Shown here one piece after another: positions 47,447 through 58,233 of a DNA stretch of 64,000 nt (position 1 is the stretch's first letter; every line of letters begins with the position of its first letter). Origin of the DNA: Ichthyophthirius multifiliis (lineage: Eukaryota > Ciliophora > Oligohymenophorea > Hymenostomatida). Both the position numbers and the translations under genes were made by a program. Location of the stretch: positions 1 to 64,000 of the forward strand of contig NW_004086886.1 in NCBI RefSeq assembly GCF_000220395.1, written 5' to 3'. The notes under the pieces are model-generated. The model searched no databases. It was given only the letters and a program-made list of their open reading frames with translations, and had not been told where the DNA came from.

Positions 47447-49021
47447 ATGAAATACACCGAAAACTTTTAAGAAATCTACGAAAATTCTACAAAATACTAA
47501 TAACGATACAATTAATTATCATAAAATTTTTAATAGATTTTCAACTAAAAAGTCGAATATTTTGCTCGAGCACCCGGTCGTGTAAACTTGATAGGAGAAC
47601 ACATAGACTATATGAATTATCCTGTATTTCCGTTTGCTTTAGAAAATGACTGTTTGATAGCTTTTTCTCATTCAAATGATGATAAACTACATATATATCA
47701 TACTAATCTTGAAATATATGAAAGTGCCCATTTACCATGTCATCCTTCTAAAAAAGCTGAAGTTTCTTTCAATTAAAAATAAGCTTGGATAAAATATATT
47801 TATGCCGGCTTTTTCTCTGGCACAGAAAATGTGGTGGAATAATTTTAAGGAGTTAATATGTTAGTCTGTTCAAATGTTCCTATCGCAGCTGGATTAAGCT
47901 CTTCTTCATGTTTTGTTGTTTGTGGAGCTATTTTAGGTCATTTTATTTTAAAATCTAATTTAGATTATAATAATTTATTATAAAGAATTATTTAATATGA
48001 AAGAGATCTAGGAACTGCTTGTGGAGGTATGGATTAAACTATATCTTTATTAGGGGTCAGAGGAAAGGTATTATTTTATCTAATTCTATAAAAAAAATAA
48101 AAAAAAATCATAAAAGGCTATGTTTATTGAGTTTAATGAATATGCCAAAAATATAGAATGCTAACTTCCTGAAGGAGTTACTTTTGTTATTGCAAACAGT
48201 TTAAAAGAATCTCCTAAATTATAAAGTTTAGGAAGAAGGTTATTTTTTTTTATATTTTAAATTAAAACAAAGATTAATATAAATAAATATAGATACAATA
48301 AACGTGTATGTGAATGTAGAATGGCAATAAAAATATTAGGTGATAAAATGGGTATTTAAAGTGAAAGTAAATTTACTAATTTACGATAATTAGTAAGAAA
48401 CAATGAGACTTTAAAATAAATGTAAGAAAAAGTAAAGGACTTAATTGAAAAGAAAGTTTATTCAAAAGAAGATATTGAAAAATTAATTGGAGAAAAATTA
48501 GACTAATTCCTTAATGATATTTAAAAACATGAAATTGTTATAGAACAAAATACAGAATATTTCCCATACGAAAGAGCATTACATGTATATGCTGAAGCCG
48601 AAAGAGTTTATAAATTTAAATAAATTTGTGAAGATTAATAAATTTCTAATGAAGAAAAAATTAATTTATTATGTATTTTTTTTTATAATAGAATTAATTT
48701 TATCTATAAAAAAAATATTCAAAAGCTAATTTAATGAATGAAAGTTAATATTCATGTGATTAATTATATGATTGCTCTTCTGATGAGTTAAATTAATTAA
48801 TTTCTATTTGTAGAAAAAATGGAGCTCTGGGATCTAGACTTACTGGTGCTGGATGGGGTGGTTGTACTGTTTCTATGGTTAGAAAAGAACATGTAGATGA
48901 GTTTATTTAAAAAGTAAGAGAATAGTATTACTAAAAAAATGGTTTAAAAGCTGATGAAAATGTCATATTTTGTACTTCTCCTTGTAATGGAGCATTAATT
49001 TATAAGAATAATTTATTTTGA
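47447..49021 (+). CDS. GALK2: GHMP kinase of the GALK2 (N-acetylgalactosamine/galactose kinase) type
   Basis: Phosphorylates C1 of GalNAc, or possibly galactose, with ATP. Start MKYTENFQEIYENS. Motif 1 [20 protein letters not shown] is the sugar-binding signature. The GHMP ATP loop is [19 protein letters not shown], followed by [19 protein letters not shown]. The middle has [17 protein letters not shown] and [14 protein letters not shown]. Motif 3 is [20 protein letters not shown]. The C-terminal [20 protein letters not shown] and [14 protein letters not shown] match GALK2 much better than GALK1. Three short introns (48068-48116, 48239-48292, 48673-48725) leave exactly 473 codons. No essential residue appears missing. 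Confidence 0.95.
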
Positions 49022-49231
49022 TTTATCTTATAAATTTAATTTTTAAAAATTAATTTATGAATTAACTTTTTTTTATAAATATTTCACATAAATAATTAAA
49101 TAAACTTTAATATTTTTATTTTAGTTATAAAAATATTTATTTTATCCCTCTCTATTATATTTTTTTCGTGTATTCTCTTTTGGATTTATAAATAAGTTAT
49201 TATTTATTAAATATACCACCTAATATATTTA

Positions 49232-49975
49232 TCATAAATATTTAATTTAATTTCGAATAATACTTTCATTACTTATTGCAGGTCTATTAGGATAAATAAT
49301 CTAATCAGAATTTAAAGTAGATTATTACTTTTTTTGTTAATATATATATTCGAATTTTAATTATATTATTTCTATAAAGACTTCTTCATTAATAATTTCA
49401 AAATAATAACGCCAAAACTCCAAATATCTATTTTTTCACAAATTCAATTTTCCTATTTGAAAGCTCCAGTAAATACTAATAAGTGCCTAATCCTTAAATT
49501 GCAGGTTTTATTTTAGTTTTTGTTTACTTTGGAAGATTTTAAACAGATCAAAATTTGTAATTATCAATTCGACTTTATGAAATAATATTTTAAAGGTTCT
49601 AAATCATAATGAATTATCATATTTCTATTTTATTAATTGCTAATTATTTTATATAGTTTCACATCTTTTTTTGTTTTAATAAATAAAAGTTGAAAAAAAA
49701 TCAATCTTTTTCATTTATAAAAATTAAAAATAGTATTTTTTTTAATCTAAAATTTTTATATTCCATACTTTATCATATATTAATGTATTATATTTTTTCA
49801 AAAGTATATTATAATCATTTTACTAATTATTATAAGATATGTTAATATTTTATTATAATAATTCTTTTCATTAAATTTATATATTTCTTTTATATTTTAA
49901 TTAATATTTTCAGTAGTTTGATAAAAACTAAACTTATAATTGGTATTTATTTACTATTCTTTTTTTATTTAAAAA
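49232..49975 (-). pseudogene. Degenerate protein-kinase-like gene
   Basis: Reading the minus strand, kinase landmarks occur in order but not in one frame: IHYDLEP in place of HRDLKP, then an NII stretch with YKFDLF in place of DFG, GLGTYQYLLELSNRKI (APE region without APE), KIDIWSFGVIILKLL (subdomain IX, well conserved) and NRPAISNESIIRNQIKYL before TGA 49232-49234. At least two changes of frame are needed, one at the A-run before DIWSFG. The metal-binding DFG is not recognisable. No convincing glycine loop or VAIK was found upstream, so the 5' end (about 49975) is a guess. Either a decaying kinase or a pseudokinase in imperfect sequence. Confidence 0.55.
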
Positions 49976-50680
49976 AAATTCTAATATATTTTATAATAAT
50001 AAAATAAAAATATTTATTACAAAAAACAAATATATTAATGGATATTTTAATTGAATTTAATTGTAAAATAAAAAAAAATACATATAATTAGTTTTATATT
50101 TATTATAAACTATTAATTTATTTTACTAATACATAATAATTTTATTTTATAATTGATTTAAATAATAAATGTTAAATTTATTTATATGTATTTATTTTAA
50201 GCAAATTTTATATTTTTTGTCAAGAAAATAAAATGTTTTATTTTGAATTATCTTTAAGTAATAAAATATTTTAAAATGGTATAAAATAAAACAATTTGCT
50301 AATTAAATATTTTAAATTGGAATTTATATCAATTAAACCAATAAATCAACAAAAATATAATTTTATTAAATAAAATTTAATTATAAAATAAATATTATAA
50401 TAATTAAAAATTCCAGTTATATAAATTTAATATTTTTAATTGTTTATATTAAAAAAGGATAATATATTAATTTTTTTTTTAAAAAAAAATTATATAAAAT
50501 AATAAAAAAAATCTTTAGTTAATTGACAATATCCAATAAAAATATAGATTATATTAAATTTTGAGATTATTAAAATAAATATAGTTTTTAAATTTCTTGT
50601 TTTAACTTTAAAATTAAAGAAGTCAGTTATAAAAAATATAAATATTTTATTAAAAAAATTGTTATTTTTTTAAAAAAAAA
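49976..50680. other. Intergenic AT-rich DNA
   Basis: No coding signal on either strand. A T10-A9 tract is near 50471-50489. Upstream of the small basic-protein gene. Confidence 0.5.
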
Positions 50681-50941
50681 ATGAGTCAAAAATAATCAAT
50701 TTCTCGCTCTCGTTCTCGTTCAAAAACTCCTATTAAAAATGAAGCAAAAACTTCAGTTTAAAAATCTGTTGAAAAAGAATCAGCTTAAAAATCACCTGCT
50801 AAAATTGTAGAAAGCAAAGCCAAGTCAGTAACACCCGAAGGAAAACAGCCAGTAAATACAGAAAAACTCATTAAAAAAAAAGCTGCAAAACCTAAAAAAG
50901 CTCCTGTCAAAAAGAAAGGAGGAAGAAGAAAATAAAAATGA
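50681..50941 (+). CDS. Small lysine-rich basic protein, H1-like composition, 86 aa
   Basis: One exon, exactly 87 codons. MSQKQSISRSRSRSKTP gives an RS repeat with an S/T-P site. Then come alternating K, A, S, E and P (SPAKIVESKAKSVTPEGKQ), ending KKKAAKPKKAPVKKKGGRRK. Lysine, alanine and proline dominate and there is no globular core. Ciliate linker histones are known to lack the winged-helix domain and to consist of such sequence with S/T-P phosphorylation sites, so a nuclear DNA- or RNA-binding role is plausible. A ribosome-associated or protamine-like protein is equally possible. Base composition is far less AT-biased than its surroundings, which supports a real gene. Confidence 0.75.
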
Positions 50942-51298
50942 AAAATATAATATTTTTACATTAATAAAAATATATCCAATATTTATTTTATTTATCAAAA
51001 AAGAAATTATTATTATTAAATTTAAATTGAACTAAAAAAACAAAAATTTAAATTTAATAATATAAAATTTATTGATGATTTTTAATACAAAATTATTTCA
51101 AATAAAAGTAGTTTATTAATACATTTTAAATAATTTTGTAATAAAATTACTGATTAAAAAAAAAAAATTAAGAAAAATAAATATAATATATAAAATAGAG
51201 TTCTTATATTAAAAATAAAATACAAATCTAAATTTAAAATAAAAATAAAAACAAAAACACAAAACAAAAACAAATTAAAAAAAATAAAAGCATATAAA
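50942..51298. other. Intergenic AT-rich DNA
   Basis: Same-strand spacer of about 360 bp, A-rich, no gene. Confidence 0.5.
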
Positions 51299-52018
51299 AT
51301 GGGTTGTGTTACTTAAAAACAATCAAGGGTAAAATTAAAAAAAATAAGAAACATATGTTCTCTTTTTACATTTTAATAATTTATTTATAATAAATATAAA
51401 AATAAAAATATAAAAGATAAAAAAATATCTTAAATTAAAATACATTTTTATAAAGGTATTATCACCAAAATTAAGAGACAAAGTATTAAGAATTTTCAGA
51501 AAAATAGATGTAGATGGTTCAAAATCAATAGATAAAGAAGAAACAGCAAAATATTGGTTTTTTATAATAAAAAAAAAATAGTTTAAATTTAAAAATAAAA
51601 GGAAATCCAATTTCGCTAAATTAAATACAAATGCATTATTTAAAACAGTTGATTTTGACGGAAGTGGTTCAATCACAGAAGACGAATGGTTAGCCTTTTG
51701 GTAAATAGTAAAAAGAAGCGGTCATTCAGAAAAAGAAATAAATGACGAGGTAAATATAAATCATTTATTTATTTTACAAAAAAATTAAAGTTAGATAATT
51801 TATTAGAAGGAAAAGCATGGGTTAAGTTTAGAAACGTTGATGAATATATAATGAGAGATTAAAAAGAAAAATAAGGTTAAAATATACATAAAATTGTTGA
51901 TGATGAAAGGAAAAAACTTGATCATTCTATTGAATGTTTATTATTATTTTTTTAATAATTTTTTTATTTTTAATTAGAGCGGGAAAGATAACTAGAATTA
52001 CAAACCTTAAAACAATGA
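51299..52018 (+). CDS. EF-hand calcium-binding protein with N-terminal MGC, 154 aa
   Basis: Five exons joined by four GT-AG introns (51329-51455, 51557-51601, 51750-51790, 51936-51977) give exactly 155 codons. The N-terminus MGCVTQKQSR has Gly2 and Cys3, the pattern of N-myristoylated and palmitoylated membrane-anchored proteins. Two canonical EF loops are present, DVDGSKSIDKEE and DFDGSGSITEDE, each with acidic residues at positions 1, 3 and 12 (E at 12). The pair follows LSPKLRDKVLRIFRKI and precedes WLAFWQIVKRSGHSEKEIN. The C-terminal region, LLEGKAWVKFRNVDEYI, is followed by a charged helix. Likely a calcium sensor on a membrane such as cilium or cortex (inference). No enzyme domain. Confidence 0.9.
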
Positions 52019-52549
52019 AAAAACAATAAGAAAAAAAATCATAAAAATTTGGATAATTATTTTTTGGAAATAACCAAGTATATCAGTAATATAATATTTT
52101 AAAATATAATAAAAAACTATAAATAGAGTAATTTAAATACATATATTATATATTATATAAAGTAAAAACATTCAATTTTTATTTTTTAAGGTATTTTTTT
52201 AATTTACTTAAAATAATATTTATATTTTATTAAAAAAGATTATTAAAATTTTATTACTGTTTTTTTTTACATAATTTACCGTTTGTTTTTTAAAAAATAA
52301 TAATCATTTAAATAAAAACTAGTAAAAATTATAAAATAAAACAATTACTGAATTTATACTTAAAATAAAAATAAAATAAATAAAAATTTTTGTTTTAATT
52401 ATAATAATAATTATTTTTATATATATTATTGTTAATATTATTTTAATAATTTTATAATTATATTAATAATTTTAACTAACTTTCACTTCAATACTTTTCA
52501 TAATAATTATTAACATATTTTAATTATTAATAATCTTTATCATATTAAT
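52019..52549. other. Intergenic, convergent, low information
   Basis: AT-only sequence; possible 3' end of the next minus-strand gene lies here but could not be fixed. Confidence 0.45.
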
Positions 52550-53408
52550 GATAATTATTTTTTACGAATTATCCTCATAATTTTATTCATCATATTAATT
52601 ATCCTCACACTAATCACAATAATACTCCTCTTCATTATTATTTTCTTAATAATTTTTATAATAATACTCTTAAAACTTATTATTAAACTACTTTCCACAA
52701 TTCTAATCAAACCCTCTATTTGAATAAAATTTATAAAGCATTTCTTCCCAACAGAAATTACCATTATCTTTAAAATGAAAGTTCTTCCTAAAAAATTTTC
52801 TACACCCCAAATGCTATTATTAATACTATTTTATAAACTTTCTTCATTAAAATTTAGTAACTAGTAGTTAAAAATTAATTATAATTTCTTAAATAACAAT
52901 ATCTTTAGATGAATAGATATTCGAATCTTAGATCTTGTAATATTAATTTTTTTTTAAATAAAAACTATAAATTTTCAGTTTTTAAATTCAATTAATCTGA
53001 AATTTCATAAATAAGTTAGTTAATCTTTATAAATTTAAAATTATTTCTACAAAAACCCTAAATTTATTTTTATTTTTTATATTTACAATAAATTTTTTTA
53101 TGATTTCCTTTGAATTCATATTTATATTTAAATTTTATATTTCTCATTTGAAATTTAACAAAAATTTATATTAAAATTTTGTCTTCGAATTTTTATTTTA
53201 ATTATTATATTTCTCTTTTATGTAATTCAAAAGTTTCATATAATTTTTTTTAATATTAAATTAATTTTTCTTATAATAATAAATAATAATTAAAGAATTT
53301 AATATACTTATTATATTTTTATTCGATTTTTTTTTTCTTTAAGATATTTATCTGTTTATTTTTTATTATTAGTATTTATCTTTTTATAGTATTCAATTTG
53401 CACCACAT
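52550..53408 (-). CDS. Uncertain protein: coiled-coil head, possible ubiquitin-like segment, acidic Cys tail
   Basis: Coding-like sequence on the minus strand, beginning at MWCKLNTIKRQ (ATG 53408). A helical part follows (LYETFELHKREIQQLKQKF). Then IKINQLIYEISDQLNLK and TENLQFLFKKKLILQD look like the helix and strands of a ubiquitin-fold (x-x-L-I-x-E-I-x-x-x-L, then QFLFK-K). Further on, NSIWGVENFLGRTF and WEEMLYKFYSNRGFDQN are in different frames, and the end is an N/E/D/Y/C-rich tail (EEEYYCDQCEDNQYDEQNYE). At least two frame changes or unseen introns lie between about 52700 and 52860. Stop is uncertain: one frame ends at 52707, another runs past 52550. Codon composition supports a gene; identity is unknown. 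Confidence 0.45.
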
Positions 53409-54430
53409 AATATAACAATTATAATTTTTTTGTAATAAATTATTATTGACTGCAATAAATTAATTGTGCTAGAATTAATTTAAGTTTTATTTTAATACCT
53501 ATTAATATGCTGTATTTGAAGTTTATTTACTTTAATTTATACTTTATTTCTTTTTTTGTTATATAATTAAAGTTTATTTATATAGTTTATTAAAATATAA
53601 ATAATTAATAAATTAATAAATTTATAAGTATATTAATAAAAATATTTATTAGACAATGATTTGATTTAATTATACTAGTTTTTTTTAATCACTATTTTAT
53701 ATAAAATCTAATTAATATTAAGCTCTATAATTCAATTTTATACTTAGTTTAAATAATTTTTTTTATATTTTATCTATGTAAATTTTAATTACCTTATAAA
53801 ATATTAATAAAATTAATAATTTTATAAAATTTTAATCTTTTAATTTTTTTTAAATATCAATTATTTTTTTTATTTTTAATTAAATATTATTTAATAAAAT
53901 AAAACATAATTTATATTTAAATAAAAAATACAATTTAAATATAAAAATTAGTAAAAAAAATATTAAAAATTAAATAAAAATAGGCTTATTTATTATTATT
54001 ATTAGTATAAATATATAAGTATATATATATATATTTTCATTCATATTTATATTTATATTTAATTATATATTAAATTTAAATATTTATTTTTTATATATAT
54101 ATATTTATTTATACATATAAATATATAATTATTCATATATTTTTATATATATTTAATTTTTTAACTTATTTTTTTTTAAATATAATCAAATTAATATTAT
54201 TTTATCTTATTATATTAGTTTTAATAAAAATTTTCAATTTTTTTTATTTTATTGTATTTAAAAATTTCTTACATTCAATATTTTTAAATTAATGTTTATA
54301 TTTTACTTAGATATTAATTAAATATTTATTTTGTTTAATTTATTATAGGTAAAATTAACATTAATAAATTTTATTTTTATTATTTATTATAATTTTCAAA
54401 ATTCACAAAGATAAAATAATATTAATTTTT
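53409..54430. other. 1-kb intergenic AT-rich region
   Basis: Divergent spacer before the tetraspanin-like gene. No coding signal, motif or RNA gene recognised. Confidence 0.5.
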
Positions 54431-55124
54431 ATGAATAATAAATTAAAATCTGGAAATATATGTTTATATTTCCTTTATAATTTATTTAATTTTTTATTTT
54501 TACTTGAATCTTTTTTTATGATGGCTTTAGGGGTATGGCTTTGGATTGAAGTTAGAAATATTGGTGTTATCAATTTAAGTTTTATAGGAGTTGGATTATT
54601 AGAATGTTTTTTAGCCTTAATAGGATAACATATGAAAAAATCTTTGTCTAAATTAAACATTTATATTTTATTGCTTTTCATATTATTTGTAGCCTAGTTA
54701 ATATTATCAATTTTAACTATTACTTCTAAATAAAAAATAATTGATTGGGCAGCAAATTAAATGGATAATAAATAGGATGCTAATAAAATTAAAGATTTGA
54801 TTTCTAATAATATTTATATTGCTATATATATTGCTACAGGAGCTATTGGTATTTAATTATTTTGCATTATTTTAGCTGTTTGGTATAAGAGTTCTTTTGT
54901 TAATAATAATACTTCTTATGAATTTTTAATTTAAGATAAAAATGGGTAATTAATTTTTTAATATATTAATTTTTTATTTTTATAGAAGAGCTTATTCTTT
55001 ATAAGAGCATTAATAAAGGTAAAAAATGGATATTGAATATTAAAATGATTTAAAAAGAAATCAAATGTATGATAAGTATCCCGAATTATAAGAGTATTAA
55101 AAAAAAAAAACTTAAAAAAAATGA
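54431..55124 (+). CDS. Tetraspanin-like four-helix membrane protein, 217 aa
   Basis: Four membrane helices: LYFLYNLFNFLFLLESFFMM (TM1), NLSFIGVGLLECFLALIG (TM2), NIYILLLFILFVAQLILSIL (TM3) and IYIAIYIATGAIGIQLFCII (TM4). The spacing is like tetraspanins, with a short loop after TM1, a tiny TM2-TM3 loop and a longer TM3-TM4 loop. That longer loop is only about 35 residues and I see no CCG motif, so it is at best a reduced member. A 40-nt intron (54946-54985) joins exactly to a cytosolic tail RAYSLQEHQQRQKMDIEYQ...YDKYPELQEY. Spliced length is 218 codons. Function unknown; a membrane organiser by family. Confidence 0.75.
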
Positions 55125-55728
55125 AGAATATAATAAAAATATATATTTATTCAATAATTATTTATTGAAATAATTAAATATATATTATTAATCTATATAA
55201 AATTAAAAACTAATTATGTTTTTTTCAAAATTATATTTATTATATAAAAAAAAATATATTGTTTGTTTATAATATTAGTATTTAAATTAAAAAAATATTT
55301 TAATGAAAATAAATATTTTTTATAATAACTAAAAAAAATATATTATAAACTAATGATAATTAAAATATTTTTATAATTATAAAAAACAAAAAATTATATA
55401 TAAAATTATTTTTTAAATTATATAATATGCAAATTAATAAAACTAATATATAATATAAAAAATTAATAAATAAATTATATATATAAAATAAAGTTATTTT
55501 AATAAAATTAAATTTGTTTCTAATATTTATCTATATAAATAAAATCATTATCTAAACACTGGATTATTATGAATTAATTTTTAAGTTTAAGAATTAGGAT
55601 TTATACCAAAAGGTCCTAAAACTCAAGCATTTTAATTCAAGTCTTATTATAAAATAATATTATTACATTATAAAGGAAGACTTTTTAAATTATTATTTTA
55701 CAAAATAAGGCAATCATTAAAAATATCA
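55125..55728. other. Intergenic, convergent 3' ends
   Basis: AT-only up to about 55550. The right part is the 3' flank of the copine gene. A minus-strand frame rich in Asn continues beyond the copine stop, but this is the shadow of its glutamine repeat. Confidence 0.5.
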
Positions 55729-56721
55729 TCATTACTATTTTTATAATAATGAATATTATTATTACTATTATTATTATTAATATTATTATTATTATTATTA
55801 TTATTACCAATACAAAATTACGATATATTTCTCTATTAAGTTTTTTTCGGTTCAATATTTTCCTGCATCATATACCCAACTAACTAATTAGGTATTTCTT
55901 CTAAAACTTACTAAGCCAAAAGTATAGGATTTTAATTTACATTTCTAAATGGAACAAATTACACAAGATCTCTACTAGGTTTTTATCCTTTTGAATTTAT
56001 TAATTAACCTTAATCTCCATCTAAAATTTGCATTTTCTTAAAATCTGCTTATCCAACTCCTACAATAATAATTGATAAAGGCAATTAAGAACAGTTTATT
56101 ATAGAATTTACAGTTTCTTCCATATCATGTATTTCTCCATCAGTTAATATAAGTAGTATAGTATAAACTTAAGACCCTTTATTTTTACATTCTTTTGCTA
56201 AATTTTAAGTCTCTTATAAAATAGGTCCAAAATATGTAGGTCCACCTAATTATACGAACTATAAAGAATGCTTATATAGTTCCATTATTTAAAATAGCCC
56301 ATGCGCATCAGGTTGGTAAATATCTCCTGTTAATGGGAAACAATGAGAAACATCTCGTGTTCTAAAATTTAGATAATTTGGGATTCCTCCAAATCCATAA
56401 CATGGAATTCTTTTATCAAAATCATAATCTAATAAAATTTCACAGACAGATTTTATTGCTTATTAATATTAATTTAATTATTATGAATTTTAACTTTAAT
56501 AATGTAAACTATTATTTTAATTAAATAAAAAATAAATTGAATAATGAAAAATTAGAAAATGTACGCATTTTTTTAATAGTTTATATATAAAAAAAAAATT
56601 AATTATTTATAAATAAACTATTAAAAAAAAGGTAAAAATAACTAATTTTAAATATATCAAAAAATGTCAAAAATAAATATATATTAAATATATCAATAAA
56701 TGTCAAAAAAAAAATATATAT

Positions 56722-56778
<57 letters not shown>

Positions 56779-57689
56779 CGATTATTCATATGTTATCGTA
56801 CCATTAGAAGCTGTAAAATCAACAGCTAAAATCACATTTAATTATGTTTCTCCTCTTATATAATCCAAAAAATTTGGTTTTAAAGTTAGTTAGAAATAAT
56901 TTAATTGAAGAATACTACTTTTTTTTTTTTATTATCTAAAAGTATGAACTCTCTTTTGTTTTAACTAATAATTTCATTCATATTAAAAATACAACAACCA
57001 ATATAATTTCTATTTTAATTATTTTATTAGTCCCAACATTCACATTTTATAGGTCTAAAATGATCTCCATTATATAATTTTTGTCCACTTATATGAAATA
57101 ATTTCCATTAAGGATCTTTATTATTTTATTTACTATTTCTGTTTCAAAGCAAGAGTTTTCCATTTTGTCTTCTCTTATTCTTTTAAAAATTAAAAAAGGG
57201 TTCTTATTTTCCTCCAAAATAACCTCTTTTATTTTTCAGTTTTTAACCTTACCATTACATTTGTAATTCATCTCTTGATTCTTCTATTGCTTCTGACATT
57301 ATAATTAAATTTCCTGTTTTTTTTTTAGTTTTTTTATGCATTATATCTAAAATTAATATGTTATTTTTAGCTCCTACTATTGCTCCTAATGTTGCTTAAC
57401 ATTCTCCTATTTAATCGAATTTCCCGTTTCCATCATCATCTTTTATTTCGAATTAACATTCTTATTTTACTTCAAATATATAATCTACTATAAATGTTTT
57501 TTTAAAATTCGGGTTAAGATTATCTTTTATGGTTTCTGTTTAACCAATTATTTCCCAATTGTTTGATTTAAAACTTTTCATACTAAATACTATGTATGGA
57601 TCTGATTTAGAAAAATAATCATTGTTTTTTAATTATCGACATGATAATATTATTTCAATTTTCTTTATGTTTTATTCATTAATATTCAT
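55729..57689 (-). CDS. Copine (two C2 domains plus copine-type vWA domain)
   Basis: Calcium-dependent phospholipid-binding protein that brings partners to membranes. Start MNINEQNIKKIEIILSCRQL. C2A: YFSKSDPYIVFSMKSF, TETIKDNLNPNFKKTF, FEIKDDDGNGKFDQIGEC. C2B: CFETEIV, DPQWKLFHISGQKLYNGD, IKCECWD. The vWA part opens FLDYIRGETQLNVILAVDF then TASNGTITYEQS. A 271-nt intron (56509-56779, full of TA) follows, joining exactly to SLHYQSQNSQQ, AIKSVCEILLDYDFDKRIP and YGFGG, then FPLTGD, ILLILTDGEIHDM, LSIIIVGVG, PSRDLVQFVPFRN and a poly-Gln tail. The MIDAS-like DFTASNG is kept. Inside C2B the reading frame changes three times in A/T runs, including -1 at the A12 run 56919-56930 (minus strand). The rest is open. 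Confidence 0.9.
55741..55806 (-). repeat. TAA-codon poly-glutamine repeat at the copine C-terminus
   Basis: On the minus strand a run of TAA triplets with rare TAT/TAG. In this code they are glutamine, giving about 20 residues of poly-Q just before the TGA stop. Confidence 0.8.
56724..56774. repeat. (TA)n inside the copine intron
   Basis: About 50 bases of alternating T/A adjacent to the donor site of intron 56509-56779. The same intron also has two copies of a TGTCAAAAA-ATATATATTAAATATAT-like unit near 56665 and 56701. Confidence 0.8.
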
Positions 57690-58233
57690 TTTATTTTATT
57701 TTTTTCAAGCAGGGTATGTATAATTTTTTTTATTTTATTTTTTTTTAAAAAAAAGATAAAATATTTTTGGTATTATTACAAAAAAATAGCAAAATTATGG
57801 ATAAAATATATATTTATTTGTTTAAATTCAAATAATTTTTATATAATTAAAAATATAAATATTAAATAAAATTAATAAAAATAAAAGTAATTTAATTAAT
57901 ATTTATAATACAAATTAAGAAAAAAAAAAAAAAATATTAAATTTTCTACATCAATAAATATGTTTTTTATTTTATAATAAAAAAAATATATTTGTAATTT
58001 TTATTTTTTTTGTTCAAGAATATTTTTTTAGATTTAGAAAATTTATTTTTCGATATAAAAACAATAAAAACATATATTTATATTTCAAGTAAAAAATTAA
58101 GAAAGTAAAATATTATTTTAATCATATTATTTTTATTTATTTAATTAATTAAAAAATAAAATACATTATATTTTTACAATTATTTAATCTAAATATCATA
58201 AATAAACATTATTATTAATTTAAGTTTAAAATT
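57690..58233. other. Intergenic AT-rich DNA
   Basis: Upstream of copine and downstream of the furin-repeat gene. Runs of A (near 57918-57933) and T. No gene. Confidence 0.5.

Noticed and set aside
51335-51676. Minus-strand open frame of 113 codons
   Set aside because: Antisense to introns and exons of the EF-hand gene, whose spliced frame is exact.
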